From contig JAACJM010000221.1 of assembly GCA_013368315.1 (NCBI GenBank), positions 1 to 64,000 on the forward strand: a DNA stretch of 64,000 nucleotides, in the 5' to 3' direction. This stretch comes from Tetrapyrgos nigripes. Lineage: Eukaryota; Basidiomycota; Agaricomycetes; Agaricales; Campanellaceae. A model generated the notes under the pieces. The model did no database searches. It saw only the letters and a program-made list of their open reading frames with translations, and was not told the DNA's origin. Numbering within the stretch: the first letter of the stretch is position 1; every line of letters begins with the position of its first letter. Below, piece by piece: positions 30,430 to 42,100 of this stretch. A program made the translations under genes and the position numbers.

Positions 30430-31260
30430 TGTGATGCGTTGCAGTGCAGAATATGAAAGTCAAAAGGGAACAGAGAAATCCTATAGGGAGCAAAGGTGAG
30501 TGAGTCTCTTTATAGCTTCAGATTCAAACTGGCAAATAAGAGTATATATTGAGTACTCCGTGCAGTGAGTTCACTTCTGTCTACATACCGATTTAGAATC
30601 CGGCGACCTCCATCTGGCTAAGAAGACGGGTAGAGGGATAATTAAGATGTTTGACGACTGGAAGTTGAGGAAGCGAGTTGAGGCCATTGCGTTTCGTATT
30701 CCTGTGGTGCTGTGATCTATACGGGAAAAGGGTGCAGTGAGTTTCCCGATTTTTGGATTCCGGCGATCCATCCGCCTGAGAAGACGAGTAGGGAGTCAAT
30801 TAAGGCATTTGACAGTTAGAAGTTCAGGAAGCGAGTTGCAGTCCCTGTGTTCCCATATTGTCAGAAACGAACACGGACCTCGCAAGGCACTATGTATCTA
30901 GCGATAATTATTAATTACGAAGTTCTACGAGTCTGTTAATAGCAGGCTCTAAACACTGAGGTTTTTTAGGAATGTCCATTCACCGCAGCTAATATGTCTA
31001 GCCACCATTCAAAGCCTCGTCCAGCAACTCCCATTCCCCGAAGAAGATGAGTAGAGATATAATTTACATAGACGTTGGCGGCTGCCAGTAGATTCAGGAA
31101 GCGAACTGCAGGCTCCACTGGATCCTCGTGTTATACCTTCACAACTCAAGTCGCACGCTGGAGTCGTAGAAATTTTGAAAGGGCTGTCAGGTCGATCGAA
31201 CCTATGCCACACAGGGAGGCTCAACAGTTGCCACGCTTTATGATGTCATTTTTATTTGAA
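30430..31260 (-). repeat. Inverted copy of the gene 1 upstream region
   Basis: Read on the minus strand, it matches 24600-25070 and 36170-36660, including CGTCTTCTCAGCCGGATGGA-like blocks and the TATA-like CTATAAAG at 30509-30516. It is the duplicated promoter region of gene 3. Confidence 0.6.
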
Positions 31261-31347
31261 CTTTCCAGCAACCTTGACCGCGCGCCACGCAGTGTAGGCA
31301 CAGCTCCAAGGGGGACAGGAATTTTAGCCGAACGATACCAGGATATC

Positions 31348-31425
31348 CGGAGACTCAGGAGTCCGAGTCAGCGTCCGAGTCAGCGTCCGAGTCAGCGTAC
31401 GAGCCAGAGCCCGAGTCGCTATCAA
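31348..31425 (+). repeat. 12-bp tandem repeat
   Basis: GTCCGAGTCAGC is repeated at least three times, followed by degenerate copies. It is a short minisatellite outside any supported gene. Confidence 0.7.
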
Positions 31426-31530
31426 ACACGAGTCGGCCCAGGTCGGCCCTAAAGTAAGTCGTGGTTAAAGATTTATTACGAGGCCGAATGAAATGAGGAC
31501 GAGTTCTTTACACTCAGTTTCTGCGTGTGG

Positions 31531-32777
31531 CTATGTTCAAAGCCTCCCGATTTTTCCCTGCATTGAAGGATGTGATTTGGCAAGAAAATGAGATGTTGAG
31601 GCAGGTGAGGGATGAAAGAGCGGTGCAGGACACTTTTTCCAACCATGGTAGTGCTCTCTATCGTGTGTATTCATTTCGTTGGCTCAGGTAGCAAATGCTC
31701 ATTACTAACTTCTCCAAAGAGTATATGGCCCCCTGTACTTGCGTGCATAAACCCACAGTGCAACTATGTCATCAATAAGAAGCCACTGAAGTTGCAAGGC
31801 ACAATTGAGCTTGAGGCCATCATTTTCACCTTGCAGATGGGTCCTATTCCAGTGCAGACACACCATATCACCTGTGACAGTCCATCTTCTCTTTCCTAGC
31901 TATCCAGTCACCTCTGAACTGTGTAATAGGCTGCAAGCGCGTTTACCATCCCAACTACTATGTTGTACGTGACATGTTGACTGAATAAAGCTGTCGACAC
32001 TATTACCAGCAAGAAGACCTTCCTGATATTATTCAAGTGTCAACTCACTACTTTGTTTATATGTCGGGTTAATGGCTGTGAAGAGGCTGTTGAAAAAGGT
32101 TGGAAGACTTGTCCACTTGAAGACCATCGTAAAATGGAGAGCAATTACCAAGAAGCCTATGGAGCTGCATTCCAGCTCAAATGGCTTTACGAAAAGGTAT
32201 ACAATGAGAGGGAGAACGAGGGAGAGGGACTTGATATGGGAAGCAAGGCTATGTTTGAGATGACTGTTCATACAGGTAAAGATGGCGTCAAGAAGAAGAA
32301 AATGCGGGCCCGGCTTGGTCGACGGAACACTCATAACGAGCAACTAGTGATTATGTCCTACGGTAGGGTCTTGGCCTGCCAAACATTTCATTTCTCAGAA
32401 TCAAACAAGTTGGTCTTGGTGAGTCTCATTTGTTTCTTCTAGATTACATGCTCTAAACACCATCAATCCTTCAGCAGTTCAGGTTTGATACTTTTCTCCA
32501 GTGGGCCCATCAGCGTAAACCCAATTTTTTCATATTCAACTCCAATTGTATCCTTTCGCGATATGTACAGAACCATGACGACCCTGCCATCAAAGAGTTT
32601 TTCGTCAGCCTTGGGATGCCTATCGACGTGTTTCATTTCAACTGTAAGCACTTGGAGGATGATGAGTACTGTATGAAACACCGCAACCCCTGGGCATTTG
32701 AGTATCTGCTCTATAAGGACCAGGACGGGAAGGACTGCTGGTGGCCCCGGAAAGGTGCTCGGACCTGGTGCGACTAA
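31531..32777 (+). pseudogene. KDZ-associated cysteine-cluster (CxC5/CxC6-like) gene, decayed
   Basis: Several in-order exon remnants are visible. MFKASRFFPALKDVIW leads into PPVLACINPQCNYVINKK and IPVQTHHITC (CxC5-like). After an intron comes CKRVYHPNYYVV and DLPDIIQVSTHYF. Then CRVNGCEEAVEKGWKTCPLE and DHRKMES (CxC6-like) and RLGRRNTHNEQLVIMSYGR. After another intron comes MPIDVFHFNCKHLEDDEYCM with HRNPWAFEYL. This order is that of fungal proteins that accompany Kyakuja-Dileera-Zisupton transposases. A TAA breaks the frame after YYVVRDMLTE, one segment between the two cysteine clusters is missing, and the C-terminal part is short. It is therefore a relic; its role even when intact is unknown. 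Confidence 0.65.
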
Positions 32778-33121
32778 ATTAGCTCATTGTCATAGAGAAG
32801 CAAACGAACCATGGATCCTATCAACTCTCATTAGAAAAGGACATACGACGGAATCAAAGCAACTACGGGGTTCCATATGGGTGTGTTTCCTACAAATCCG
32901 CGAGGTTCTCATTCTGATGTAGCGGATGATTTATTCAGTTTGAAGCGGGACAAGAGCGTCCGGAAACTTAGGGTCGCGTGACATATTCGCGGTACATATG
33001 ACGAGTCAAGGTTCGACTCGGAGGAACAGAACTCAAGTCAGTCGATGGGTCAATCACGGGTCATATATTGTTGTTGAGCGGTATTTTACACGTTCGATAT
33101 ATCTTATTTCGTAAGTTTACT

Positions 33122-34431
33122 CTACGTTTGTGGAGCTCCGACTTCGGAACGATCCTTGACGAACTGGTGAACTTCGGACTGACAAGCCAATCAGAGTCTG
33201 CTAAGTTTGACCGGAGAGAAAGTCTTACCACAAACTTGTCGTACTCCGCAGCCGCACCCGCGAGCAGTTCGGGGTTGGCTTTTTGCTAAATATAGTCAAA
33301 ACGGGTAGTTAGTTCAGTTCAATCTCAGAAGTTTGGGACCGCTCACCATAAAGGTAGCGTTTGCCTCGTACGCCTGGCAGAAGTAACCTATACCCGCGAG
33401 TAAGTGAATGTTTCCGATCTCTTGTATTTCGAAGCTTACTTCCGCGTAGGCCAACTTCGTACTTATGAATGGCTCCACGGCCGATGTCGACTTCCTTGAT
33501 CCATACGTGGATCTTGATGTTGCTGAGACGGATGGTCTCGTCATCCTTGAAGGGATACCTAACGCAAGATCTCAGCATCCACGTTCAAGTACTACCTGGA
33601 ATGAGAAACGTACGTGATGATACCAATGTCAGCGACCAGCGTCTCGTCTTGAACCCTGCAACACTTGTAAGTACGAGTAGGCAGATATTTCAGCGTCGAA
33701 TTTTTACTTGTTCTGGATCAGTTCAAAGTCTGTCTTTGAAATCGTCATTAATCCACGGATGGTCTTTGCGTTGTCGAGCCCGGAAGTGACCAGGACATTC
33801 GGGTCAGTGAGTAGCTTCGTGGAAATCCACTTCTGAATCTAACGGAAAGCATAATAAGTCAGAGCTGTGTTGCACGAAAAAAGGGCCTGAACTTGTACTC
33901 AACAGATTCTACACTCGCCTCCGAAGGCCCATCCGAGTGGTTGAAATCAAAGAAGCCTTTATCTTCCGTGCTAAAGTTGCAGACTCGCTCGTCCGGCTCA
34001 CCCTTCAGGGATGCCACCATAGGGAGACCAGCGTTAAACAATCCCTGGACCGCTTGGAACGAAGCCAGACCAGGGTAGTCGGATTTCAATTTTTTGTTCA
34101 CCACGAAGACCATGACCTTGATAGGTGGAGGGCATTCAGAGGAGAGGGGTGGATCTCGAGACAAGGACAAGAGAGCTCACCTTCGTGGGACCAGAAACCT
34201 TGTCCAGGCTGTCTTTGTCCGGGAAGGTTGGTGCGAGCTTGCATTCGAACTTTGCGGGTCCCTCGACTGATTTAACGCGCTATCAATTAGGGGACTTGTC
34301 AATGACGATTAGAGCTGAAATTGAGGGAAACCACGAACCTCAGGCGCGAAAAAATCCTTGACGAGGAGTGTCGCTGTCTCGACAATGGTATCTTTTGCTT
34401 GCCAAAGAGATAATACGGTTGCAGCTGCCAT
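33122..34431 (-). CDS. MGVK-family gene 4, divergent paralogue
   Basis: Exons on the minus strand join in frame: MAAATVLSLWQAKDTIVETA; FECKLAPTFPDKDSLDKVSG; VMVFVVNKKLKSDYPGLAS with FQAVQGLFNAGLPMVASLK; KWISTKLLTDPNVLVTSGLD; VQDETLVADIGIITYPFKDD and IKIHVWIKEVDIGRG; YFCQAYEANATFM; QKANPELLAGAAAEYDKFV; and SEVHQFVKDRSEVGAPQT. Introns are 50-66 nt with GT-AG ends. It aligns with genes 1-3 through the AVQG.FN block, the ..LEIG...FP..E..YFKIYRI.L..W block and the ..NPE.. terminal exon, but lacks the MGVK start. Apparent frame breaks disappear when these introns are used, so I call it intact. Function unknown. Confidence 0.6.
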
Positions 34432-34902
34432 TGCTTGGAATATGGGAGTGAGGAACTAAAGAAACCTGAAAGGTGCGCCTTTTTTATGTCAGTTGTTATT
34501 TTTGATATATCTATAAACTTCCTTGTTGCTATATTCATTAGAGCCGCTAAACCCGGGATATTCCACCGAATGACTTCAACAGTAGTGCACTGTCCCCGTG
34601 AAACCTCGGGAACGAACATGAATATGCGGTTTATGGCAAGTTGAATGATCAGATGAACCATTCAGCCTAATAGATGGTATCTTGTAAGGTCCGCGATATG
34701 ATCTGGACGACGTTAGAAAGAATGATTTCAGGATGTCAGAAACTTCAGGCCCGACTAATGCATATCCACAGGTTCTTCAATCTTTGCCAAACTGCCTTCC
34801 GTTTTCACACGTTGATTGACGTAGAACAGCCCAGTGGAGCGATGTTTTCAATTCAGAAATACATGCCTTCACGTGCGGCGGTCATGGTTGCTGCATAGTT
34901 CA

Positions 34903-35111
34903 CACCGTGGACGGCGATGCATATTTGGGCCGTTGAAAAACACAAACTTAAATTACTGATTTTTCAAAGCAGCTTTTGCTCGCCGGGCCTACTCCATATG
35001 GGACCGATTTGAGGCCGATATTCCATATGGAGTATTCCCGGGGCCGAGCAAAAATCCGTCATTTAAGTTTAGATTTTTCCATGCTCCAAATATGCATCGC
35101 CGTTCGCGGTG
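34903..35111. mobile_element. 209-bp fold-back element
   Basis: Long inverted arms of about 95 bp start CACCG.G.ACGGCGATGCAT and ATTTGG on each side, and share AAACTTAAAT and CCATATGG motifs. The element is flanked by TCA on both sides (34900-34902, 35112-35114). It sits in a diverged copy of the upstream repeat unit near GTTGCTGCATAG. The 3-bp TCA would suit a Harbinger- or CACTA-type non-autonomous element. Confidence 0.6.
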
Positions 35112-35225
35112 TCATCTTATCTGGGACATGTCGGATTCCATATCAGTCACTCGGGGATTGGACAGACATTCTAGAAGCCCAATTCAGAGCCTAGACGTAA
35201 ATTCCACAGATACGATAAATGTCTT

Positions 35226-36120
35226 TGGGGTCCGCAATGTGATATGGAAGACGTTGGGAAGAATAATTGTAAGGTATTGGGGACCCCAGAATCTATGTAA
35301 TAATCCGCAGGTCTGTCAGCTTTTGACTAACGGTTTTCTCTTTGGTATATTGACTGACATTAGTAGAACAACCTGATTGGAACAATCTTTTCATTTCAGA
35401 AATTCATTGTCGCGCACCACGGTGCGGCGCGGTCAAGGTTGCTGCAAAGTTACACAAAAAATGACATCATAAAGTGTGGCAACTGTTAAGCCCTCCTATG
35501 TGGCGTGGGTCAGATACGTTCGATAGATCTCTTGTAGGGTCCGCAATGTGATATGGAGGACGTTAGGAAGAATAATTACAAGGTATTGGGGACCCCAGGC
35601 AGGTCTGTCAGCTTTTGACTAACGGTTTTCTCTTTGGTATATTGACTGACATTAGTAGAACAACCTGATTGGAACAATCTTTTCATTTCAGAAATTCATT
35701 GTCGCGCACCACGGTGCGGCGCGGTCAAGGTTGCTGCAAAGTTACACAAAAAATGACATCATAAAGTGGGGCAACCGTTGAGCCCTCCTATGTGGCGTGG
35801 GTCAGATACGTTCGACTAATGGATCTCTTGTAGGGTCCGCAATGTGATATGGAGGACGTTAGGAAGAATAATTGTAAGGTATTCGGAATCCCAAAATCTA
35901 TGTAATGATCCGCAGGTCTGTCACTTTTCGACCAACGGTCTTCTCATTGGTATATTGACTGACATTCACAGAACAGCCTGGTTGGAACAATATTTTCATT
36001 TCAGAAATTCATTGCCCTCACGAACCGTGGCGCGCGATCAATGTTGCTGCAAAGTTACACCAAAAATGACATCACAAAGCGTGGTAGCTGTTGGGCCTCC
36101 CTGTGTGGCGTAAATTTGAT
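35226..36120 (+). repeat. Three tandem units of about 300 bp upstream of gene 2
   Basis: Units begin near 35226, 35535 and 35832 with GGGTCCGCAATGTGATATGG. Each contains TGGTATATTGACTGACATT, a hairpin-forming CACCACGGTGCGGCGCGG (degenerate in the third), and ATGACATCA.AAAG.G. Spacing is about 309 and 297 bp. They match the repeats before gene 1, so they moved with the gene duplication. Confidence 0.75.
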
Positions 36121-36571
36121 CGATCGACCTCGACAGCCCTTTGTACGACTCCGGTGTGCGACTTTGACTAGTAAATGTCCTCCGTGTCAAAGTGATTGAG
36201 ATTGCCCTTTTTTACCAGGTTTTTCTGATAACACGACAATGCAGTGGAGCCTGCAACTTCGCTTCCTGAAACTCCACTGGCAGCCGCTAGTGTCCAAATC
36301 ATTCCTCTGTCTTCTCAGACAGATCGAGGTCGCCGGAGACCATCGGTATGTTAACAACTCACTGCACCTTTTTCCCGTGCAGTCGCAGAACGACGGGAAC
36401 GGAGTGACTTCGACTCAATTCCTAAACATCCAACCGTCAAATACCTTAATTATCCCTCTACTTGTCTTCCCAGCCGAATGGAGGTCGCCGAATTTTAAAT
36501 CGGTATGTTGACAGACGTGAAACCACCGCACGGAGTAATCATATGCTCTTACTCGCCAGGTTGAAGCCGAA

Positions 36572-36580
36572 GATATAAAG
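36572..36580 (+). promoter_or_regulatory. TATA-like box of gene 2
   Basis: GATATAAAG lies 88 bp before the ATG at 36668 and is conserved with gene 1. Confidence 0.55.
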
Positions 36581-36667
36581 GGGCTCACTTACCTTTGTTC
36601 TTGATAGGGTTTCTCCCATTCTCTATTCCCGTTCATATCCTGCACTCCAATACATCGCATCACTAAC

Positions 36668-38035
36668 ATGGGTGTCAAGGTCAATCCTAACAACAAGCTA
36701 GCAAAAATCTTCAACGTTGATGCCAGTGGTCACATTAAAACAGCTGTAAGTTGTACCAAAGAACCTTCAGATCGGCGCGATAGTAACCTCCCCACTTCCA
36801 GACTGAAGTTGTTGAAAAGGTGCCAATTCTTCGTTTGCGGATTAACTACAGCTTATATCCAATGCCTACTCAGATCAAAGACACTACCAATGTGTTCGAC
36901 GTTAAGTCTGAAGAACCGGTCATTCATGAGAGTCTCGCTCCAATGTTTGACGATAACAAAAGTGCTGGCGAGTCGATTTTGAAACTCGACAAGGAGATGA
37001 AGGTGAGCGTGCTTCTCGTTACGAGTCGCACGGTTTGATGAGACTGAAGGTCAAGGAATTATAGGCCATGATTGTAATCTCGATGAACAAGCTTTACAAA
37101 CTTAAGGAAGATGGCATGGCTCTTACCTGGCAAGCCGTTCAAGGAGCCTTCAATACAAACCCGGCTTTGATTGCTGAGGGCGAGCCTGTGGAGGTAATAC
37201 AGGAATATAAATCAGACACCACGGCTGCTTTCAAGATCGATGGGTCTCCTGATCCCAAGATCGTCCAAGAGGTTCGCTTTTTTTTGTTTCCATCTTGGCG
37301 CATGCGACGGCTCATTTTTGAAATTCATGAAGGTCATGACTTGGTGGGAAAAGAAAGCTTGCCCCGATGGACAGATTAGGGCCGATTCGAAACTTGACGT
37401 CAAAGGACTCGCCAACATTGTTGCCTGGTCTGGTGCGACGATCACCGATTTCTGGAACTTTTGGCACAAGCGCGAGTGAGTTTTCTTAACGGTTGTACTA
37501 GTCCAGAACTCCTACTCATCGCGTGTATCGACTAGGCGCCATGAGCGTCGCTTGCTTGAAATCGGAGTTATGAGGTGAGCGATTTGCACTGAGTGGGCCA
37601 TTTCATACTGGAATAACACTATAACACTTTCAAAGGTTCCCAAGCCTTGAAAACCCTTACTTCAAGATTTACAGGTAAGAGCACGATGTTAGCGAAGGTT
37701 TTACGGACTTGACCAAACAACCTTGTAGGATTCAACTCTTTGTTTGGTCTGACTCCACTCGTACTGTAGCGTGGCAGGCGGATAACAACGGTATCAAGTC
37801 ACGTACGTGCATATTGCATCAACTTCTGCATCCTTTGTATTTTTGACAGCGGATGATTGACCTACTATACAGACATCACCTCTCAAATCTTCAAGCCGAA
37901 CGCAGAAAGACTCGTGAGTGAATTTACAAACACCTGTATCGAAAAACCCCATTGACTTGGCTGTGAAAGAAAAAAATCAATAAGGAGTTAGAGGACGCCG
38001 CCGTCGATGAACTTAACGATCTTCTTAAGGTCTAG
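36668..38035 (+). pseudogene. MGVK-family gene 2, one-base frameshift
   Basis: Exon 1 starts MGVKVNPNNKLAKIFNVDAS. Exon 2 contains VPILRLRINYSLYPMPTQI and MKAMIVI-type continuation. Exon 3 has KLKEDGMALTWQAVQGAFNT and DGSPDPKIVQEVRFF. At the following T run (near 37278) there is one T more than in gene 1. The original frame runs into a dead end, while the shifted frame resumes the family sequence (GSFLKFMKVMTWWEKKACPD). Downstream exons and the terminal exon ending DELNDLLKV are in order. A TGA at 37854 lies inside an intron if the shared donor GTACGTGC and acceptor TATACAG are used, so it is not counted as a lesion. A sequencing error in the T run is possible. Confidence 0.6.
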
Positions 38036-38450
38036 AGTTCTTCCGTCCCAAAGTTCTGCGGTTCAAGAGCTTTGTATTCTCCTCTCGATTAAATCAAACG
38101 TTCAGAATGTCTATCAAAAATTTCCATTTGAGTAAAATTAATAAAGCCAAAAGCTTTCGTTCTGTAAAATAAAGTTCCCACAGCTGTCCTACTGTAGTTG
38201 TAAACATGCATTAACGACTCGGTTGCTGACGATTGATACGCTTGGTTACGAGACCTTTCAGGGTCTCGTTCTTATAACATGACGATCCCGCGGGTGGCTG
38301 TGCTGAATATGTCTACCGGTTTCCGGTGTCATTTGATCACCGTAACCGGTCATCGGCTGTTGCCGGAAAGCGGGTGCTGTAACGCACTTGCTTTTCAACG
38401 CCCATCATCGATCATCGATCATCCTTCATCCATATCCTCGCTGCTCATCC

Positions 38451-38675
38451 ATGAAGATGATAACAACGTCTTTATTTGCTGCTTGCATTTGGCTCGGTCA
38501 TCTGCTCTGTTTGCGCCAGATTTTCTTGTCCTTTCACGGTACGTTGTGTCTCCGCTGTCTGCCACGTCATCCGAATAAATCAAACCTTGCCAGCTTTCAC
38601 CCCACGAGACATCCTTCCACCGGTAATGCTTCATCCCCAGGTTTCTCTGTCCGAACCGCTGCAGGTAGATTGTAG
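38451..38675 (+). CDS. Small leader-like frame in Helitron B 5' region
   Basis: A 74-codon frame, MKMITTSLFAACIWLGHLLC to TAAGRL, is the counterpart of 12755-12988. It has a hydrophobic N-terminus. Its status as a real protein is unproven. Confidence 0.3.
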   Translation: MKMITTSLFAACIWLGHLLCLRQIFLSFHGTLCLRCLPRHPNKSNLASFHPTRHPSTGNASSPGFSVRTAAGRL

Positions 38676-39106
38676 AGCTGTCGACGATACGAGTACAGTG
38701 TTCCTGTCAGATCATTTTTGGTACGTGCACTGCTCATATGGTAACGAACCGCTAGCTGATCTTTCCCCGTCTCTTTTTCATCCTTTTCCCTTCTACCTTG
38801 CTCTCCGTCCCCACGTCTTGCCTGCTGGTCCTACATATCAACTCAATGACTGTCAATGTCTCTCGCATCGCCGTTTCCCTGACCCTCGGGAATCCTTGGT
38901 CGTTTCTGTCAACGGCGGTTTTGTACTTCGCATCTTGATATCCGACTTCCTTCCTTGGTGTCTTCTGTCTCGCAACATCGACTTGTCTCTATACTGCTCG
39001 CCGCCACTGTCATTGTCACCCTCATCGCCGTCATCCTCATCGCCGCCGCCGTCGTTGTCTCGAATATAACCCTCGCCTCAACATCAGCCGCCGCCGCCAT
39101 CTCACA

Positions 39107-42100
39107 ATGCAATCCTTACCTCAACGTCACTTTTCATATATGCACCAAGCTCGTGCATTCTTTCCCCTCCAAGCGTCATTCTCCCTGAGGAAATTTATTT
39201 GTACCCCGCACTGGAAATTAATTTATACCTACTGGAAATTAAATTATATTTTTATTTGGAAATTTGAACCATCTGCGTTGAGAGAAGACCACTGCATTAT
39301 CTCTCCGGATTTGACTTGGTCGTTTTTAATCAATACAAACATCCAAATTGCTTCATACAATGGAATGTTTAGCCCAAGCTATGCTACTGCTGCGAAAGGC
39401 ATCAAACAAAGCATTCCTGCGCCAACTACTGATTCATTTATGTCCCGATCACTTACCGCTCATGCGTTTCACCGTGCATATTGGTTACAATTAGAAAAGC
39501 AAATGTCTTTCATCTTGAGATATATACTTTACAGACCGTATATAACTCATTTGAGAGTCCGTAATATCCTACAAGCCTGCGCTCACAAATGTCTCAATCT
39601 GGCGCAAACACTTCATGCAAGCTATTCTCATCCACCTATTCAAATTAGAGATTTTCAACTTCGAGTTCACGGAAAGCTGCCAGTCGTTCAGATAAATATA
39701 CGCAGAACTGTTCTGAAAGTGAAAATCTCGATACTGCGCAATACTATGTACCGACATGATTACTTAGCTTTCATTAAGGCATTCTTGAGCCAGCACCCTG
39801 CAGATGTATGGGACAATTGTGATGCTATCTTTGAAATGATCCGTTTGCTTAACTATCATGGCTATGCACAAATTTTCTGGAGTTTGCCTTGTGGTGGTAT
39901 ATCTCACCTGTGGAATAAATGTCTGTTTGCCATAAATCAAATGCAGGTGGTAACAATCTGCAACATAGCACATACCTTGATTCCAATAATACACTTAGAG
40001 ACTGAGTTCAGGTTTAATCATGCCACAAACCCAGAACATGACTTTGTTACATTCTTTATGAAAGGAGGTGGACATGGTAGTAAAAAAACATTTAGCTATC
40101 TTGATCTTCAGCCTTATATGATTAAGCAAACTTCCATTGTCAATGCATTGACAGTTCTGTTCGAATTTCAGGAATTTATTGCAGATACAGAGAATCTATT
40201 TGATACACTGATATATACTAAAATCCCTTTTGCTGTTGTTTACAAAATGCTATACCGCGATCAGATTCTGCATTTAGGCAGGGCACATAACATCCAAATT
40301 GGTAACAAAGTCACATTAAAGCAAATTCAGAAACATTGTGAATCTCACACTTGCACAGATTCTTGTCCTCAACTTATTTCTGTCTTCAGACCAATCAATT
40401 ATGTACATACAATTCATCCTGAAGAAAAACCGTTTCCACCTAAGCCTGTGTCACAACAAAACATTCTAAATGTCATTCGTGGCTGGACCGATGATTTCCA
40501 CCCTGATAGAATCCAGGAGGCTGGATGTGCTATTTGTGGGCAGCTAAAGCCATGCACTGAGCTCTCGTCCTTAAAATCAATTCATCGATTTCTTGATATT
40601 CTCAAAGTGTTGGGTGTGACACACTTAGAGCGTAAAATTAGTACAGATACAATCAAAGAATATAGTGGACCAGTCATAGATAAACAGTGTGACAAAGCCT
40701 GTAGTGAGTGCCGTAAAGCTCTGATAAATGGAAAAATGCCAAGAATATGTTTGGCCAGAGGTTTATGGCTTGGAGAAGTTCCAGATGAGCTAAAATACTT
40801 AAATTTTGTAGAAAGATTGTTAATTCAAAAAATCCGAACCAATTGCTGCTTTGTGTGTGTCTCGTCAGGTATGAGAAAGATGGTTTCTCATGTAATAGCT
40901 TTTGATGCTCCCGTTGTCAAAGTTTATGACACATTGCCTCCTCCACCTGATGAACTAGATGAAGTCCTAGCAATTATGTTTACTGGACCATGCAAACCAA
41001 CTGAAAAAGATTATCAGAGAACCCCAATGCTAGTACGCCGAAAGTATGTTTATAATGCACTTACATGGTTAAAACTAAATCATCCAGCTTATCATGAATT
41101 GAACATTTCATTAGATAATCTTAATAAGTACTCAGAAGATTTGCCACCTGTGTCTGTAGAATGGAAACCTACAACTAGTGAAGGAAACAGGGTTCCAGAA
41201 GGGACAAGTGTACATGATAATGAGCCTGAAATTGGGACTGAACAAGGTGAAGTGCCTTTTGTAGTACATGGGCTTACAGGTCAAAGCCTTCAAAATGAAA
41301 CTGTAGAATCACAGAAAGCCAAAGCATTGGCACATTTAAATTCACAAGGAAAATTTTTGGCAGTAGGTCATAGCAAAGACAGCTCAACAATCTTTAAGAA
41401 TCCAAAATTATACTCCTCAATTTTTCCCTGGCTATTTCCCTATGGCCTAGGAAGATTTGGAATGAATGATATTTCCCAATTTGGAGAAAAAGCTCATAAA
41501 AAGTTTCTACTTAATTATCATGATAAACGCTTTCAAACTGACATTATTCTCCCCTTTGTTGCATTTAGTCATGAGCAAATAAAAATGGTAACACATAATG
41601 GCTTTGCAATGACTGACCTTCAGTCATTTCCAGCAATTGCTGACCGGATACTTAATATTAATCATGCTGTATTGAATAATATTATACAAAGGCTTGATAA
41701 AGGTGAAATAGTGCACCCTGAGACAGAGGATGAGAAGACTTGCTTTGCTGTCATCCAAGATCTGGATCATGTTGGTGGTGGGGTGAAAGGTTCTATGACT
41801 AGCAAAAAATATCTTAGAAATGAATTATGGTCATTGATTGCATATTTAGGTGCACCATCATGGTATATAACTTTTGCTCCTTCAGACACAACTCATCCAC
41901 TCTGCCTATATTATGCAGGTACAGATGAAAAGTTTCAGCCATGTCTTAATTTACCAGATGATGATAGGACCCGACAGGTAATCAGAAATCCAGTTTCTGG
42001 GGCAAAGTTCTTTGATTTCATGGTGAGAATGTTTATAAAGCATATCTTAGGTGTTGACAGTGATCATGATGGTCTTTTCGGCGAGACAAGTGCATATTAT

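Noticed and set aside
33314..33578. Apparent frameshift in gene 4 between two overlapping frames
   Set aside because: A 51-nt intron with donor GTAAGC and acceptor GGTATAG joins the two frames in phase.
37854..37856. In-frame TGA in gene 2 where gene 1 has TGG
   Set aside because: With the donor GTACGTGC and acceptor TATACAG shared by genes 1-3, this position lies in an intron near the branch sequence, so it is not a coding stop.
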